Shown here piece by piece: positions 31,355 through 40,468 of a stretch of DNA of 64,000 nucleotides. A program made the position numbers and the translations under genes. The notes below the pieces were generated by a model, which saw only the letters and a program-made list of their open reading frames with translations, ran no database searches and was not told the origin of the DNA. The stretch is from the NCBI RefSeq assembly GCF_030457605.1, contig NZ_JAKDUR010000003.1, positions 1-64,000 of the forward strand, given 5' to 3'. Source of the stretch: Halomonas sp. GTDB lineage: Bacteria; Pseudomonadota; Gammaproteobacteria; Pseudomonadales; Halomonadaceae. Position 1 is the stretch's first letter. Every line of letters begins with the position of its first letter.

Positions 31355-31536
31355 AGCAACCTCGGCCTGAGACGCCCGCGCTAACGCAAACGGGGCAAAA
31401 CGGAACATGATCGAAAAACGGCGGGCGCAGTGTAACGGATCGTCCCATGCAGCGCACTGGCCGCGGGCACGGCGATTGTGGCCCGCCCCCGCAATCCCGT
31501 ATAGTAAAGCCTTACTTTCAAGGCATTTTATACCCG

Positions 31537-33207
31537 ATGGATCCCACACGCGTTACCGTTCGTCCTCGACACCGCTCCCCACTGCGTCTGCTGCCGCTTG
31601 GCGGATGCGGCGAGATCGGCATGAACCTTACGCTCTACGGGTACGCCGGCGAATGGATTGCCGTGGACTGCGGCATGATGATCCGTCAGGATTTGCCTGA
31701 CACACCGCTTCAGGTTCCCAACCTCGAAACCCTTCAAGTGCTTGGCATTACGCCCCGGGCGCTGTTTATCACCCACGGCCACGAAGACCATATCGGTGCC
31801 GTCGCCTGGCTCTGGCCACACTGGCAGTGCCCGATTTATGCCACACCGCTTGCCGCCGGGCTGCTACGCCTGAAATTCGCCGAGCATGGCCTGGCCCCCA
31901 CTGCCATCCGCGTCGTTGAGCCGGGAGAAGCGCGGGAATCGGGGTCTTTTACCTTGCGCTACCTGCTGATGCCCCACTCGATTCCGGAAAGTTGTGCACT
32001 GCTCATCGCCGCCGGACGCCAGCGCGTGCTGCACACCGGCGACTGGAAACTCGACGCCGATCCGCTGGTCGGCCCGGCTTTTGATGCCGAGCAGTTCCGT
32101 GCGCTTGCGCCGGTGGACCTGGTAGTGGGTGATTCCACCAATGCGCCAATGCCGGGGCACTCAGCCAGTGAGGGCGAGGTTGCCCGGGCACTGGCCAATA
32201 CGCTGGCCGAGTGTCGCGGTCGCGTGGTGGTTTCCTGCTTTGCCAGCAACATTGCCCGCATTGTGGCCGTGGCGCGCGCGGCGAGCATGACGGGGCGGCG
32301 TATCAGCCTGATGGGACGCTCAATGGAGCGCATGGTCAGCGTGGCCCGGGGGCTTGGCTATCTGGAGGAGCTGCCACCGCTGGTGCCCATTCATGACCTG
32401 GGGTATTTGCCTGCCCATGAAGTGGTGGTTATCGCCACAGGCAGCCAGGGCGAACCCCGCGCGGCGCTGACGCGGCTGGCTCAGGGGCGGCATCCGCACA
32501 TGGAACTTGCCGCCGGCGACAGCGTGATCTTCTCGGCCAAGGCCATTCCCGGCAACGAACGTCCGATCAAGCGGCTGAAAACACGGCTGGCGCAGCTTGG
32601 CGTCACGCTGTTTGACGAGTTCAATCGGCCGGCGCTCCATGCAACCGGCCACCCTGCACAGGAAGAGCTGAAAACACTTTACGGCTGGATTGCCCCCCGG
32701 CATTTGCTGCCCGTTCACGGTGAAACGCTGCACCAGCAGGCTCATAGGGATATTGCCGAGTCACTGGGTATCAATGCACCGCTGGCACCGCTCAATGGCG
32801 ACATGATCCGGTATGACGAAAACGGCCTGCACCTTGAAGCACGCCACCCGCAGCCGCCCTGTATTGTCAGTCAGAACACCGTGGTGGCCCATCCGGGGCT
32901 TGACGATGCGGCCAGCAAACACGGCCGTCGGGGCAGCCTGTATCTTGCCCTGCCGGTCACCGCGACCGAGACCGGCTGGACGCGCATCGGCCGGCTGATG
33001 CTGGAAAACATCGGCACCAGCGCACTGGATGAAGACAGTTTCAGCGACTGGCTGGACGACGCGCTCGACAACATTCACGCCGACACCCTGGCGGAGTTGC
33101 GCCAGGCGCTAAAACCTCGCCTGCTGGGCTGGCTGGCTGAGCATATGCAGCATCTACCGGATATTCACCTGCAGATCATGGCAGCCGAAATGCCGTCCTG
33201 TACCTGA
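31537..33207 (+). CDS. rnj: RNase J family ribonuclease (metallo-beta-lactamase/beta-CASP)
   Basis: 556 residues with the beta-CASP nuclease motifs: LPLGGCGEIGMN near residue 20, metal site FITHGHEDHIGA, MPHSIPESCAL, HTGDWKLD, and the late His in HLLPVHGETLHQQ. RNase J enzymes combine 5'-3' exonuclease and endonuclease action on RNA. The enzyme is standard in Firmicutes, Actinobacteria and Alphaproteobacteria but scattered in Gammaproteobacteria. ATG 31537 is the first start that keeps the N-terminal motif. It lacks a clear binding site, and a small hairpin (GCCTT/AAGGC, 31509-31524) precedes it. RraA, an RNase E regulator, is encoded in the same window, implying RNase E is also present. Confidence 0.88.
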   Translation: MDPTRVTVRPRHRSPLRLLPLGGCGEIGMNLTLYGYAGEWIAVDCGMMIRQDLPDTPLQVPNLETLQVLGITPRALFITHGHEDHIGAVAWLWPHWQCPIYATPLAAGLLRLKFAEHGLAPTAIRVVEPGEARESGSFTLRYLLMPHSIPESCALLIAAGRQRVLHTGDWKLDADPLVGPAFDAEQFRALAPVDLVVGDSTNAPMPGHSASEGEVARALANTLAECRGRVVVSCFASNIARIVAVARAASMTGRRISLMGRSMERMVSVARGLGYLEELPPLVPIHDLGYLPAHEVVVIATGSQGEPRAALTRLAQGRHPHMELAAGDSVIFSAKAIPGNERPIKRLKTRLAQLGVTLFDEFNRPALHATGHPAQEELKTLYGWIAPRHLLPVHGETLHQQAHRDIAESLGINAPLAPLNGDMIRYDENGLHLEARHPQPPCIVSQNTVVAHPGLDDAASKHGRRGSLYLALPVTATETGWTRIGRLMLENIGTSALDEDSFSDWLDDALDNIHADTLAELRQALKPRLLGWLAEHMQHLPDIHLQIMAAEMPSCT

Positions 33208-33222
33208 GCATAACGCCCGGCC

Positions 33223-33693
33223 TCAGGATTCCCAGCGATCGGCATCGGCGTAGTCGGTGGCGCGTTCTTTCACCCAGTAATCCCCGCTGCCGGCGTGCTC
33301 CTTTTTCCAGAACGGCGCCCGGGTTTTCAAAAAATCCATGATGAAGTCGCAGGCTTCAAAGGCATCCCGGCGGTGCGTACTTGCCGCACTCACCCGCACA
33401 ATACCGTCGCCCGGCGCCATGTACCCCACGCGATGCACAATGCGCACGGCCTTCAGCGACCAGCGCTGCCAGGCCTCCCGGCCTATATCTTCCAGCGTGC
33501 GTTCGGTCATGCCGGGGTAGTGTTCAAGGGTCAGGCCGGTCACATCGGGTGATTCATTGAAATCCCGCACCAGGCCGGTAAAACATACCACCGCGCCGAT
33601 ATCGGTGCGCCCCCGGCCTAATTCGCTGCCGTCATCCGCGCTGCTAAACGGTTCGTGCTGAACGCTGACGCGAATGTCCTTGTGAACGTCCAT
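33223..33693 (-). CDS. moaE: Molybdopterin synthase catalytic subunit MoaE
   Basis: Large subunit of molybdopterin synthase, which converts cyclic pyranopterin monophosphate to molybdopterin with sulfur carried by MoaD. It has 156 residues from ATG 33693. Conserved blocks are GAVVCFTGLVRD, LEHYPGMTERTLEDI, RIVHRVGYMAPGD and the active-site lysines in APFWKKEHAGSGDYWV. The start lies one base after the stop of the upstream moaC-moaD fusion, indicating translational coupling with its sulfur-carrier partner. Confidence 0.95.
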   Translation of the reverse strand: MDVHKDIRVSVQHEPFSSADDGSELGRGRTDIGAVVCFTGLVRDFNESPDVTGLTLEHYPGMTERTLEDIGREAWQRWSLKAVRIVHRVGYMAPGDGIVRVSAASTHRRDAFEACDFIMDFLKTRAPFWKKEHAGSGDYWVKERATDYADADRWES

Positions 33694-33694
33694 A

Positions 33695-34489
33695 TCAGCC
33701 CCCGGTGACGGGTGGAAAAAATGCCACCTCGTCTTCGTCGGTGATACGTGCGCTGTCGTTGGCCATAACCTGATTGATGGCACACAGCACGCGCCGCTCG
33801 CCCAGCACTTCAAATGCACCGTTCCGCGCTGTCAGCGTCGCCTTGAGTCCGGCCACGTCACAGTTGTCCAACTGATCCAGCGCCACAATCGTTTCACTTT
33901 CCCCCACGCGCTCGCGCAGCTCGGCCAGAAACTTGACGCGGACACACGGGGAATCACAGCGATCCCCCAGTGATACCTCGCGCGCCACGCTATCGCCGGT
34001 CACAATGGGTGCGTCAACGCGGCGTTGATAGTCTCCCCGCTGACCACCGCTTTTCTGCTCCAACTGTACCGCGTCAATGCGCATGCTCTTGTCTACCGCC
34101 TTGCACATGTCGTAAAGGGTCAGACAGGCCACCGACACAGCCGTCAACGCTTCCATTTCCACCCCGGTGCGGCCAGTCAGACGGCACATCGCCTCAACGT
34201 GGACGCAGTTGTTTAGCGCATCCACGTCAAACTCCAGCGCCACTTTGGAAAGCGCGAGCGAATGGCACAGTGGTATCAACTCGTGGGTACGCTTGGCTGC
34301 CTGAATGCCGGCGATGCGCGCCGTGGCAATCACGTCACCCTTGGGCAGGGCGCCGTCAGCCAGCAACGCCAGGGTTTCCGGTTGCATCACGATGCGCCCC
34401 GAGGCAATGGCCTCGCGGCGGGTTTCTCCTTTCTCGCCCACGTCCACCATGCTGGCTTTACCGTGCGCGTCCAGATGCGTCAACTGCAT
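33695..34489 (-). CDS. moaCD: Fused MoaC-MoaD: cPMP synthase plus molybdopterin synthase small subunit
   Basis: One uninterrupted frame of 264 residues combines two molybdenum-cofactor proteins that are normally separate. Residues 1 to about 160 are MoaC ([72 protein letters not shown]). After a linker of about 20 residues comes a MoaD ubiquitin-like domain ([17 protein letters not shown]) ending FFPPVTGG, whose terminal Gly-Gly is thiocarboxylated. ATG 34489 is preferred (AAGGTGA seven bases upstream); ATG 34504 is possible. The MoaD end remains free at the C-terminus, as required. moaE follows one base later. Confidence 0.92.
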   Translation of the reverse strand: MQLTHLDAHGKASMVDVGEKGETRREAIASGRIVMQPETLALLADGALPKGDVIATARIAGIQAAKRTHELIPLCHSLALSKVALEFDVDALNNCVHVEAMCRLTGRTGVEMEALTAVSVACLTLYDMCKAVDKSMRIDAVQLEQKSGGQRGDYQRRVDAPIVTGDSVAREVSLGDRCDSPCVRVKFLAELRERVGESETIVALDQLDNCDVAGLKATLTARNGAFEVLGERRVLCAINQVMANDSARITDEDEVAFFPPVTGG

Positions 34490-34517
34490 GTTTTCACCTT
34501 CCATATCATCCCGCCAT

Positions 34518-35123
34518 TCAGGCGTTATGCGTGAGGGGCAGGCCGGCATCAGCGCCCTGCCACTGTTCCGCCCAACGGGCTATCCAGTGCGCGATGGCAT
34601 CCGTGTCGTCAAGGTCCAGTCGGCTGAAACCCGGTGTCGCCGAATCGAAAGCCACCTGATGTGCCTCCAGCGCCTGAGCCTCTTCCGCCTTGACGGCAAC
34701 TGCACGTACCCAGGGGTCCTGAAAAATGGCCGGGTCGCCCACACCGTCGCGGTACAGTACCAACTTGGGCAGCGGCCAGGCCTTGAAGCCTTCGACAATC
34801 ACCAGATCCGGTGCGTGTAATGCCATCATGCCAAGCAGATTGGCCAGATCAGGCTCTGTTTGTCCGGGAGTCTCCTGCATCAACGCGAAGCGCTCCCGGG
34901 AGGCCACCAGCATGGGCGCAGCGCCGGCGCTACGCAGCCGGTAGCTGTCCTTGCCTGGCTTGTCCACGTCAAACGCATGATGAGCGTGCTTGATCACACC
35001 TACATTTAGCCCCCGGCGCCGCAGCAGCGGCAGCAGCTGCTCAAGCAGCGTTGTTTTGCCCGTCCCGCTCCATGCCGCTACGGCGAGTACCGGAAACGGC
35101 ACGTCAAGGTCAGATGCTGGCAT
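34518..35123 (-). CDS. mobB: Molybdopterin-guanine dinucleotide biosynthesis adapter MobB
   Basis: GTP-binding adapter protein that assists MobA in attaching GMP to molybdopterin. It has 201 residues, with P-loop [17 protein letters not shown] near residue 15 and the family blocks [27 protein letters not shown] and [15 protein letters not shown]. It is first in a leftward molybdenum-cofactor run (mobB, moaCD, moaE), 28 bases before moaCD and 29 bases after the uracil permease gene. MobA and the rest of the pathway are not in the window. Confidence 0.94.
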   Translation of the reverse strand: MPASDLDVPFPVLAVAAWSGTGKTTLLEQLLPLLRRRGLNVGVIKHAHHAFDVDKPGKDSYRLRSAGAAPMLVASRERFALMQETPGQTEPDLANLLGMMALHAPDLVIVEGFKAWPLPKLVLYRDGVGDPAIFQDPWVRAVAVKAEEAQALEAHQVAFDSATPGFSRLDLDDTDAIAHWIARWAEQWQGADAGLPLTHNA

Positions 35124-35152
35124 GAGTTCTCCTGATCAAGGCGCGCACTGCG

Positions 35153-36403
35153 TCATTCATCATCGCTTGCGCGAGGTAACACCCAGTTAAGCACAATCCC
35201 CACCACGGCGGCCAGACTCACGCCCTGCAGGGTGAACTGCCCGTTGCCGAACTGCATGCCGCCGATACCAAAGACCAGAATCAACGACACTACCACCAGA
35301 TTGCGCGGTGCTGTCAGAGCGTGACCGGCGCGTACCAGGGTATTCATCCCCACAACGGCAATCGAGCCAAACAAAAGCGTCATGATGCCCCCCATCACCG
35401 GGCCGGGAATGGTCTGCAAAAAGGCGCCGAGTTTGGCCACAAACGCCAGCACAATGGCAGTGATAGCCGCAACAATCATATATTTGGGGTTGAACGCGCG
35501 GGTCAGCGTAACCGCACCGGTGACTTCGGAATAAGTGGTGTTGGGCGGGCCACCGAACAGCGCTGCCGCCATGGTCGCCAGCCCGTCGCCCAGTAGCGTG
35601 CGGTGCAGGCCGGGTTTTTCCAGATAATTTTTACGCGTGACCGAGCCGATCGCCACCATGTCCCCGATATGTTCCACCGCAGGGGCAATGGCTACCGGCA
35701 CCATGAACAGCATGGCCGCCCAGTGAAGCGTCGGCAGGGTGAAATCCGGTAGCGCAAGCCAGGTGCTCTCCCGCATGGGAGTGAAATCCACCACGCCCAT
35801 CAGCAGTGCCAGCACATAACCCGTGGCAATACCGCCCATGATCGGCACCAGCCGCAACAGGCCACGGCCGAATACGGCAAGCACCAGCGTGACCAGCAGG
35901 CTTGCCATGGACAGAATAATCGCGCGGCCGTAACCGATATGATCGCTGGTTTCACCGGTCGCCATGCTCACTGCCACCGGCGCCAGCGCCAGCCCGATAA
36001 CCATGATGATCGGTCCGACCACAATAGGCGGCAGCAGCCGATGCAGCCAAACCGTACCTTTCAGGCGTACCGCCTGAGATACCACAACATAAGCAAGGCC
36101 TGCCGCCATCAGCCCGCCCAGCGTGGCAGAAACGCCAAAGCTTGCCACTGACCCCTGGATCGGGGCGATAAACGCAAACGACGAGGCCAGAAAGACCGGC
36201 ACGCTATTGCGGGTCACGGCATGGAATATCAACGTACCGATGCCCGCCGTAAACAGTGCCACGCTTGGTGAAAGGCCGGTTAATAACGGCACCAGCACCA
36301 GCGAACCAAAAGCCACAAAAAGCATTTGCACGCCGGTTAACAGCATTTTTGGCCAGGACTCGGCCGGGGCAGCATCACCCTCTGTCCTGCTATCCTTCCC
36401 CAT
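35153..36403 (-). CDS. uraA: Uracil permease (NCS2 family)
   Basis: Inner-membrane proton symporter of 416 residues with 12 to 14 membrane segments. NCS2 signatures include VPVFLASSFAFIAPIQ, the substrate-site VEHIGDMVAIGSVT (conserved Glu) and GGPPNTTYSEVTGAVTLTRAF. It lies downstream of upp on the same strand, and the upp-uraA pairing is common because UPRTase traps imported uracil as UMP. A terminator-like hairpin separates the two, so some regulation of readthrough is possible. Xanthine transport cannot be excluded from sequence alone. Confidence 0.92.
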   Translation of the reverse strand: MGKDSRTEGDAAPAESWPKMLLTGVQMLFVAFGSLVLVPLLTGLSPSVALFTAGIGTLIFHAVTRNSVPVFLASSFAFIAPIQGSVASFGVSATLGGLMAAGLAYVVVSQAVRLKGTVWLHRLLPPIVVGPIIMVIGLALAPVAVSMATGETSDHIGYGRAIILSMASLLVTLVLAVFGRGLLRLVPIMGGIATGYVLALLMGVVDFTPMRESTWLALPDFTLPTLHWAAMLFMVPVAIAPAVEHIGDMVAIGSVTRKNYLEKPGLHRTLLGDGLATMAAALFGGPPNTTYSEVTGAVTLTRAFNPKYMIVAAITAIVLAFVAKLGAFLQTIPGPVMGGIMTLLFGSIAVVGMNTLVRAGHALTAPRNLVVVSLILVFGIGGMQFGNGQFTLQGVSLAAVVGIVLNWVLPRASDDE

Positions 36404-36454
36404 GGTATTTCTCCTCTACCAGCGCCCTGCGGGCTGACGCCGGCATTTGCCTGA

Positions 36455-36490
36455 CAAAAAAATGCCCCCGGCGTAAAACGCAAGGGGCAA
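36455..36490 (-). terminator. Intrinsic terminator between upp and uraA (leftward)
   Basis: On the minus strand GCCCC and GGGGC pair around an inner GCG/CGC stem and are followed by ATTTTTTTG. It lies just past upp and before uraA, and may be partial, allowing reduced uraA expression. Confidence 0.7.
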
Positions 36491-36506
36491 TGAACAAAGA
36501 TACCGC

Positions 36507-37136
36507 TTAACGGGTACCGAAAATCTTGTCGCCGGCATCACCAAGGCCGGGCACGATATAACCGTTTTCATCGAGGCGCTCATCTACCGAGGCGGTGTAA
36601 ATCTCGACGTCAGGATAGGCCTCCTGCACGCGTTCGATGCCTTCCGGCGCCGCGACCAGTACGATGACTTTCATGTCCTGGCAGCCGCGCTGGCGCAGCA
36701 TGTCAAGCGTCGCAATCATGGAGCCGCCTGTGGCCAGCATCGGGTCAATGACAATCGCCAGCCGCTCTTCGATATCGTTGGCAAACTTGTCGAAGTACGG
36801 CACCGGCTGGAGGGTTTCCTCATCGCGGTAAAGCCCCACAACGCTGATCCGCGCACTGGGGAGTAAATCGGTCACGCCTTCCAGCATGCCAAGCCCCGCG
36901 CGCAAAATCGGCACTACCGTTACCTTCTTGCCCTTCAGCCGGCGCGTCGCGATCAGCTCGCCGTTCCAGCCCTGAATCTCGTGGTCTTCCAGCGCCAGCC
37001 CCTGGGTGGCTTCATAGGTGAGCAGTTTGGCGACTTCACCGGCCAGTTCGCGAAAGCTTTTGGTACTAAGGTCAGCTTCGCGCAGCAGCCCCAGCTTGTG
37101 TTGCACCAGCGGATGATTAATGGCGTGAACGCTCAT
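36507..37136 (-). CDS. upp: Uracil phosphoribosyltransferase
   Basis: Pyrimidine-salvage enzyme converting uracil and PRPP to UMP. It has 209 residues from ATG 37136 ([25 protein letters not shown]), with GAGGAA six bases upstream and aligning with E. coli Upp (208). The PRPP-binding loop [19 protein letters not shown] and the uracil-binding C-terminus [17 protein letters not shown] are intact. Nine additional upstream residues in frame have no family support. It is cotranscribable with uraA downstream. Confidence 0.97.
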   Translation of the reverse strand: MSVHAINHPLVQHKLGLLREADLSTKSFRELAGEVAKLLTYEATQGLALEDHEIQGWNGELIATRRLKGKKVTVVPILRAGLGMLEGVTDLLPSARISVVGLYRDEETLQPVPYFDKFANDIEERLAIVIDPMLATGGSMIATLDMLRQRGCQDMKVIVLVAAPEGIERVQEAYPDVEIYTASVDERLDENGYIVPGLGDAGDKIFGTR

Positions 37137-37270
37137 GGGAGTTCCTCGTTCAGGGATGGGCAACGACCAGCGTCACCTGAACCTGCGTAATAAATAGGCG
37201 TGCATAAAATCGCGCGACATTCTACGCGCAATTTGACCTCAGGTTAAGACTGAACTTCAGGTAAAGCGCG

Positions 37271-37966
37271 TCAGGAGACGTCATCGGGGTTGTCCGACAA
37301 CTGCCATTGAATCGGCTCACGTCCCTGCTCCGCAAGAAACGTATTGGCCCGGGAGAAATGCCGCGTGCCAAAGAACCCACGATGCGCCGATAGCGGTGAT
37401 GGATGCGGCGCCTCCAGTACCAGATGGCGCCGTTGATCAATAAGCGTCTTTTTTTGCCGGGCATGGCTGCCCCAGAGCATGAACACACAGGGTGGCGCAT
37501 GGGCATTGACGGTTTCAATCGCACGGTCGGTGAAGATTTCCCAGCCTTTCCCCCGGTGCGAGGCGGCGTTGCCTTGCTCAACCGTCAGCGCAGTGTTGAG
37601 CATCAGCACGCCCTGACGCGCCCAGGGCTCAAGAAAGCCGTGCTTTACCGGCGTAAAGCCCACATCGCTTGCCAGCTCCTTATAGATGTTGACCAGCGAA
37701 GGCGGCACCTTGACGCCGGGCTGCACCGAAAAGCACAGCCCGTGGGCCTGCCCCGGACCGTGGTACGGATCCTGCCCCAGGATAACGACCTTGACCCGGG
37801 AAAGCGGCGTTAGCTCAAAGGCACGAAACCACTGGGAAGAATGGGGAAAAATCACCTTTTTGGTGGCTTTTTCCTCGGCAAGAAAGCGTTTCAGCGACCC
37901 CATATAGCCGGCTTGAAACTCATCGCCGAGCCATTCATTCCATTCAACGGGTAGCGGACTGGACAT
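37271..37966 (-). CDS. ung: Uracil-DNA glycosylase
   Basis: Base-excision repair enzyme removing uracil from DNA. It has 231 residues, with the catalytic water-activating Asp in VVILGQDPYHGPGQAHGL, the uracil-recognition Asn/His blocks VLMLNTALTVEQGNAASH, and the minor-groove loop HPSPLSAHRGFFG. It is embedded in a leftward group of nucleobase genes, 12 bases after gpt. Its placement between two phosphoribosyltransferase genes is thematically apt, but may simply reflect a housekeeping operon. Confidence 0.97.
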   Translation of the reverse strand: MSSPLPVEWNEWLGDEFQAGYMGSLKRFLAEEKATKKVIFPHSSQWFRAFELTPLSRVKVVILGQDPYHGPGQAHGLCFSVQPGVKVPPSLVNIYKELASDVGFTPVKHGFLEPWARQGVLMLNTALTVEQGNAASHRGKGWEIFTDRAIETVNAHAPPCVFMLWGSHARQKKTLIDQRRHLVLEAPHPSPLSAHRGFFGTRHFSRANTFLAEQGREPIQWQLSDNPDDVS

Positions 37967-37978
37967 AATCGGCTCGCG

Positions 37979-38458
37979 TTACTTCCTTACCTGATCGACC
38001 AGCGGCTCGACGTAAGCCACACCCATGTCCCAGGGGAACTGAATCCAGCAGTTCTGGCCCACCTCAGTGAGATACTGATCCACCAGCGGGCGCCCTTCGG
38101 GCTTGGCATAAATGGTGACAAAATGCGCATTGGGCAGCATTTCGCGCACGGCACGGGCGGTTTTACCGGTATCAACCAGGTCATCCACCAACAGCCAGCC
38201 TTCACCGTCGTGGTCCACGCCCTTGAGAACATCAAGGCCGCCCTGCTCTTTGTAGTCGTAGCTTTTGATGCATACGGTATCGATGAGGCGCACATTAAGC
38301 TCGCGGGCAATCAGTGCCGCCGGAATCAGCCCACCCCGGGTTATCGCGATAATGCCCTTGAAATCGCGCTCGACCAGCTGGCGACTCAGCTGGCGCACGT
38401 CGCGGTGCAGCTGATCCCAGGACACGGTGAAATGCTGATGGTAGCGTTCGCTGCTCAT
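37979..38458 (-). CDS. gpt: Xanthine-guanine phosphoribosyltransferase
   Basis: Purine-salvage enzyme acting on xanthine, guanine and to a lesser degree hypoxanthine. It has 159 residues (E. coli Gpt 152), with PRPP motif [20 protein letters not shown], the N-terminal block [22 protein letters not shown], and C-terminal purine-site residues [16 protein letters not shown]. It starts six bases after the apt stop and ends 12 bases before ung, so apt-gpt-ung are almost certainly one transcript. Together with hpt elsewhere in the window, all three purine phosphoribosyltransferases are present. Confidence 0.95.
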   Translation of the reverse strand: MSSERYHQHFTVSWDQLHRDVRQLSRQLVERDFKGIIAITRGGLIPAALIARELNVRLIDTVCIKSYDYKEQGGLDVLKGVDHDGEGWLLVDDLVDTGKTARAVREMLPNAHFVTIYAKPEGRPLVDQYLTEVGQNCWIQFPWDMGVAYVEPLVDQVRK

Positions 38459-38464
38459 TGGGCG

Positions 38465-39010
38465 TTACTCGTCTTCGGTGAAAGAACAAACCGCGAATAC
38501 GCTATAGCCGGCATCGCGAATTTTTTGTGACCCGCCCAGTTCAGGCAAATCAATAATCGTGGCGGTATCCACTACATGGCCACCACAACGCTGAATCAGG
38601 TTGGCCGCGGCCAGCATGGTACCGCCGGTGGCAATCAGGTCATCCATCAGCAGAATGCGATCACCCTGCTGGAAGGCATCGGAATGCAGCTCCACTTCGG
38701 AGTGCCCGTACTCCAGCGTGTAGGTCTCGCTGACTGTCTTGAACGGCAACTTGCCCTTCTTGCGCACCGGCACAAAGCTGCAGCCAAGCTCATAGGCCAG
38801 CGGCGCGCCGATGATAAAACCACGGGCATCAATCGACGCGATGGCATCCAGATTCATGTCCTGATAGCGATGCACAAAACTGTCAATCAACTTGCGAAAT
38901 GCCGAGCTGTTTTGCAGAAGCGGCGTAATATCGCGGAAGTTGACGCCCTCCTCCGGCCAGTCGGGTACGGTGCGAATCACCGACTTGATATAGTCGCCGT
39001 AGATACTCAT
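38465..39010 (-). CDS. apt: Adenine phosphoribosyltransferase
   Basis: Converts adenine and PRPP to AMP. It has 181 residues from ATG 39010 ([32 protein letters not shown]), which aligns with homologues and has GAGA about six bases upstream; ATG 39022 four codons earlier is possible. PRPP motif [21 protein letters not shown] and the block [29 protein letters not shown] are intact. It lies between the azgA-type permease gene (50 bases upstream) and gpt, all leftward. Confidence 0.95.
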   Translation of the reverse strand: MSIYGDYIKSVIRTVPDWPEEGVNFRDITPLLQNSSAFRKLIDSFVHRYQDMNLDAIASIDARGFIIGAPLAYELGCSFVPVRKKGKLPFKTVSETYTLEYGHSEVELHSDAFQQGDRILLMDDLIATGGTMLAAANLIQRCGGHVVDTATIIDLPELGGSQKIRDAGYSVFAVCSFTEDE

Positions 39011-39059
39011 CACGTCTCTCATGGGCTAGTGAATGATTAAAGGGTTGCGACGGCACTGC

Positions 39060-40355
39060 TTATAAAAAGACGAATTTGCCCACAAACAGCAGCGCCAGAA
39101 TGATAACCGCCGGGTTAAGCTCGCGGAAACGGCCGGACAGCAGCTTGATCGCCACGTAGCTGATAAAGCCCAGCGCAATACCTTCCGCCACCGAGTAGGT
39201 CAGTGGCATGCCAATAGCCGCCAGCAGTACCGGCGCGGCTTCGGTGGGGTCTTCCCAGTCGGCATGGGATAAACTGCCTGCCATCAACACAGCGACGTAG
39301 AGCAGCGCACCAGCCGTTGCATACACCGGAATCGAACCTGCCAGCGGCGCAAAGAACAGGCTGATCAAGAACATCACGGCAACCACTACGGCAGTCAGAC
39401 CGGTACGCCCGCCCGACGCGATACCCGCGGTGGACTCGATGTAACTGGTCGTGGTCGACGTACCCAGCGCGGCACCCACCATGGTTGCCGTACTGTCAGA
39501 CACCATGGCGCGCCCCAGCCGCGGCAGGTTGCCGTCTTCATCCAACAGCTTGCCGCGCTGGGCAACGCCAACCAGCGTGCCCGAGGTATCGAACAGATCA
39601 ACAAACAGGAAAGAGAAAATGACGCTGAGCATGGCCACGTCAAGCGCGCCGACAAGGTCCATCTGCATGAAGGTGGGAGCAATAGAGGGCGGCATGGACA
39701 TCAGGCCGCCATACTCGTTATGGCCCAGCAGCGTCGCCACGAGGGTCACGCCCAGAATTCCGATCAGCACGGCACCGGTCACGCGCAGGTAGGCCAGCGC
39801 GGTAATCACGAAAAAACCGGCCAGCGCATAGATGGCAGACGGCTGGCTCAGATCCCCCAGCGCCACAAACGTCGCTGGATTGGCCACCACGATCCCGGCA
39901 TTTTTCAGTGCGATCATCGCCAGAAACAGCCCGATACCGGCGGCAATCCCCAGCCGCAGCGACAGCGGAATGGAGTTGATGATCCACTCGCGCACGCGCA
40001 ACACACCCAGGATAAAAAAGCACAGCCCCGAGAAAAACACTGCCCCCAGCGCAGCTTCCCACGTATAGCCCATTCCCAGCACGACGGTGTAGGTGAAAAA
40101 GGCGTTAAGCCCCATCCCCGGCGCCTGGGCAATCGGATAGTTGGCCAGAATGCCCATGATCAAACAGCCGATGGCGGCCGCCAGGCAGGTGGCGACAAAC
40201 ACCGCGCCCGCATCCATCCCCGCTTCCGACAAAATGCTCGGGTTCACAAAGATGATGTAGGCCATGGTGAGGAAGGTAGTGACCCCCGCAATGATCTCGG
40301 TTTTTATATTGGTATTGTGCTCGGTGAGCTTGAAGTAGCTATCGAGAAATTTCAT
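39060..40355 (-). CDS. Purine (guanine/hypoxanthine/adenine) permease, AzgA/PbuG type
   Basis: Inner-membrane transporter of 431 residues with 12 to 14 membrane segments. Family blocks: FKLTEHNTNIKTEIIAGVTTFLTMAYIIFVNP, APGMGLNAFFTYTVV, FLFVDLFDTSGTLVGVA and ESTAGIASGGRTGLTAVV, all characteristic of the AzgA/GhxP-type purine permeases. It is first in the leftward run azgA-apt-gpt-ung-upp-uraA, so imported purines would be trapped by Apt and Gpt. Exact purine preference is not readable. Confidence 0.93.
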   Translation of the reverse strand: MKFLDSYFKLTEHNTNIKTEIIAGVTTFLTMAYIIFVNPSILSEAGMDAGAVFVATCLAAAIGCLIMGILANYPIAQAPGMGLNAFFTYTVVLGMGYTWEAALGAVFFSGLCFFILGVLRVREWIINSIPLSLRLGIAAGIGLFLAMIALKNAGIVVANPATFVALGDLSQPSAIYALAGFFVITALAYLRVTGAVLIGILGVTLVATLLGHNEYGGLMSMPPSIAPTFMQMDLVGALDVAMLSVIFSFLFVDLFDTSGTLVGVAQRGKLLDEDGNLPRLGRAMVSDSTATMVGAALGTSTTTSYIESTAGIASGGRTGLTAVVVAVMFLISLFFAPLAGSIPVYATAGALLYVAVLMAGSLSHADWEDPTEAAPVLLAAIGMPLTYSVAEGIALGFISYVAIKLLSGRFRELNPAVIILALLFVGKFVFL

Positions 40356-40468
40356 GGTCTTTTTATCCTTCGCGCCAACGCTCTCGCGATAGCAGGGGGC
40401 AAGAAAAGGCGCATATCTTACCCAAAGGCGTGCCGTGATGCGAGCCTCACGGGCACCCTGCCGCCGTG

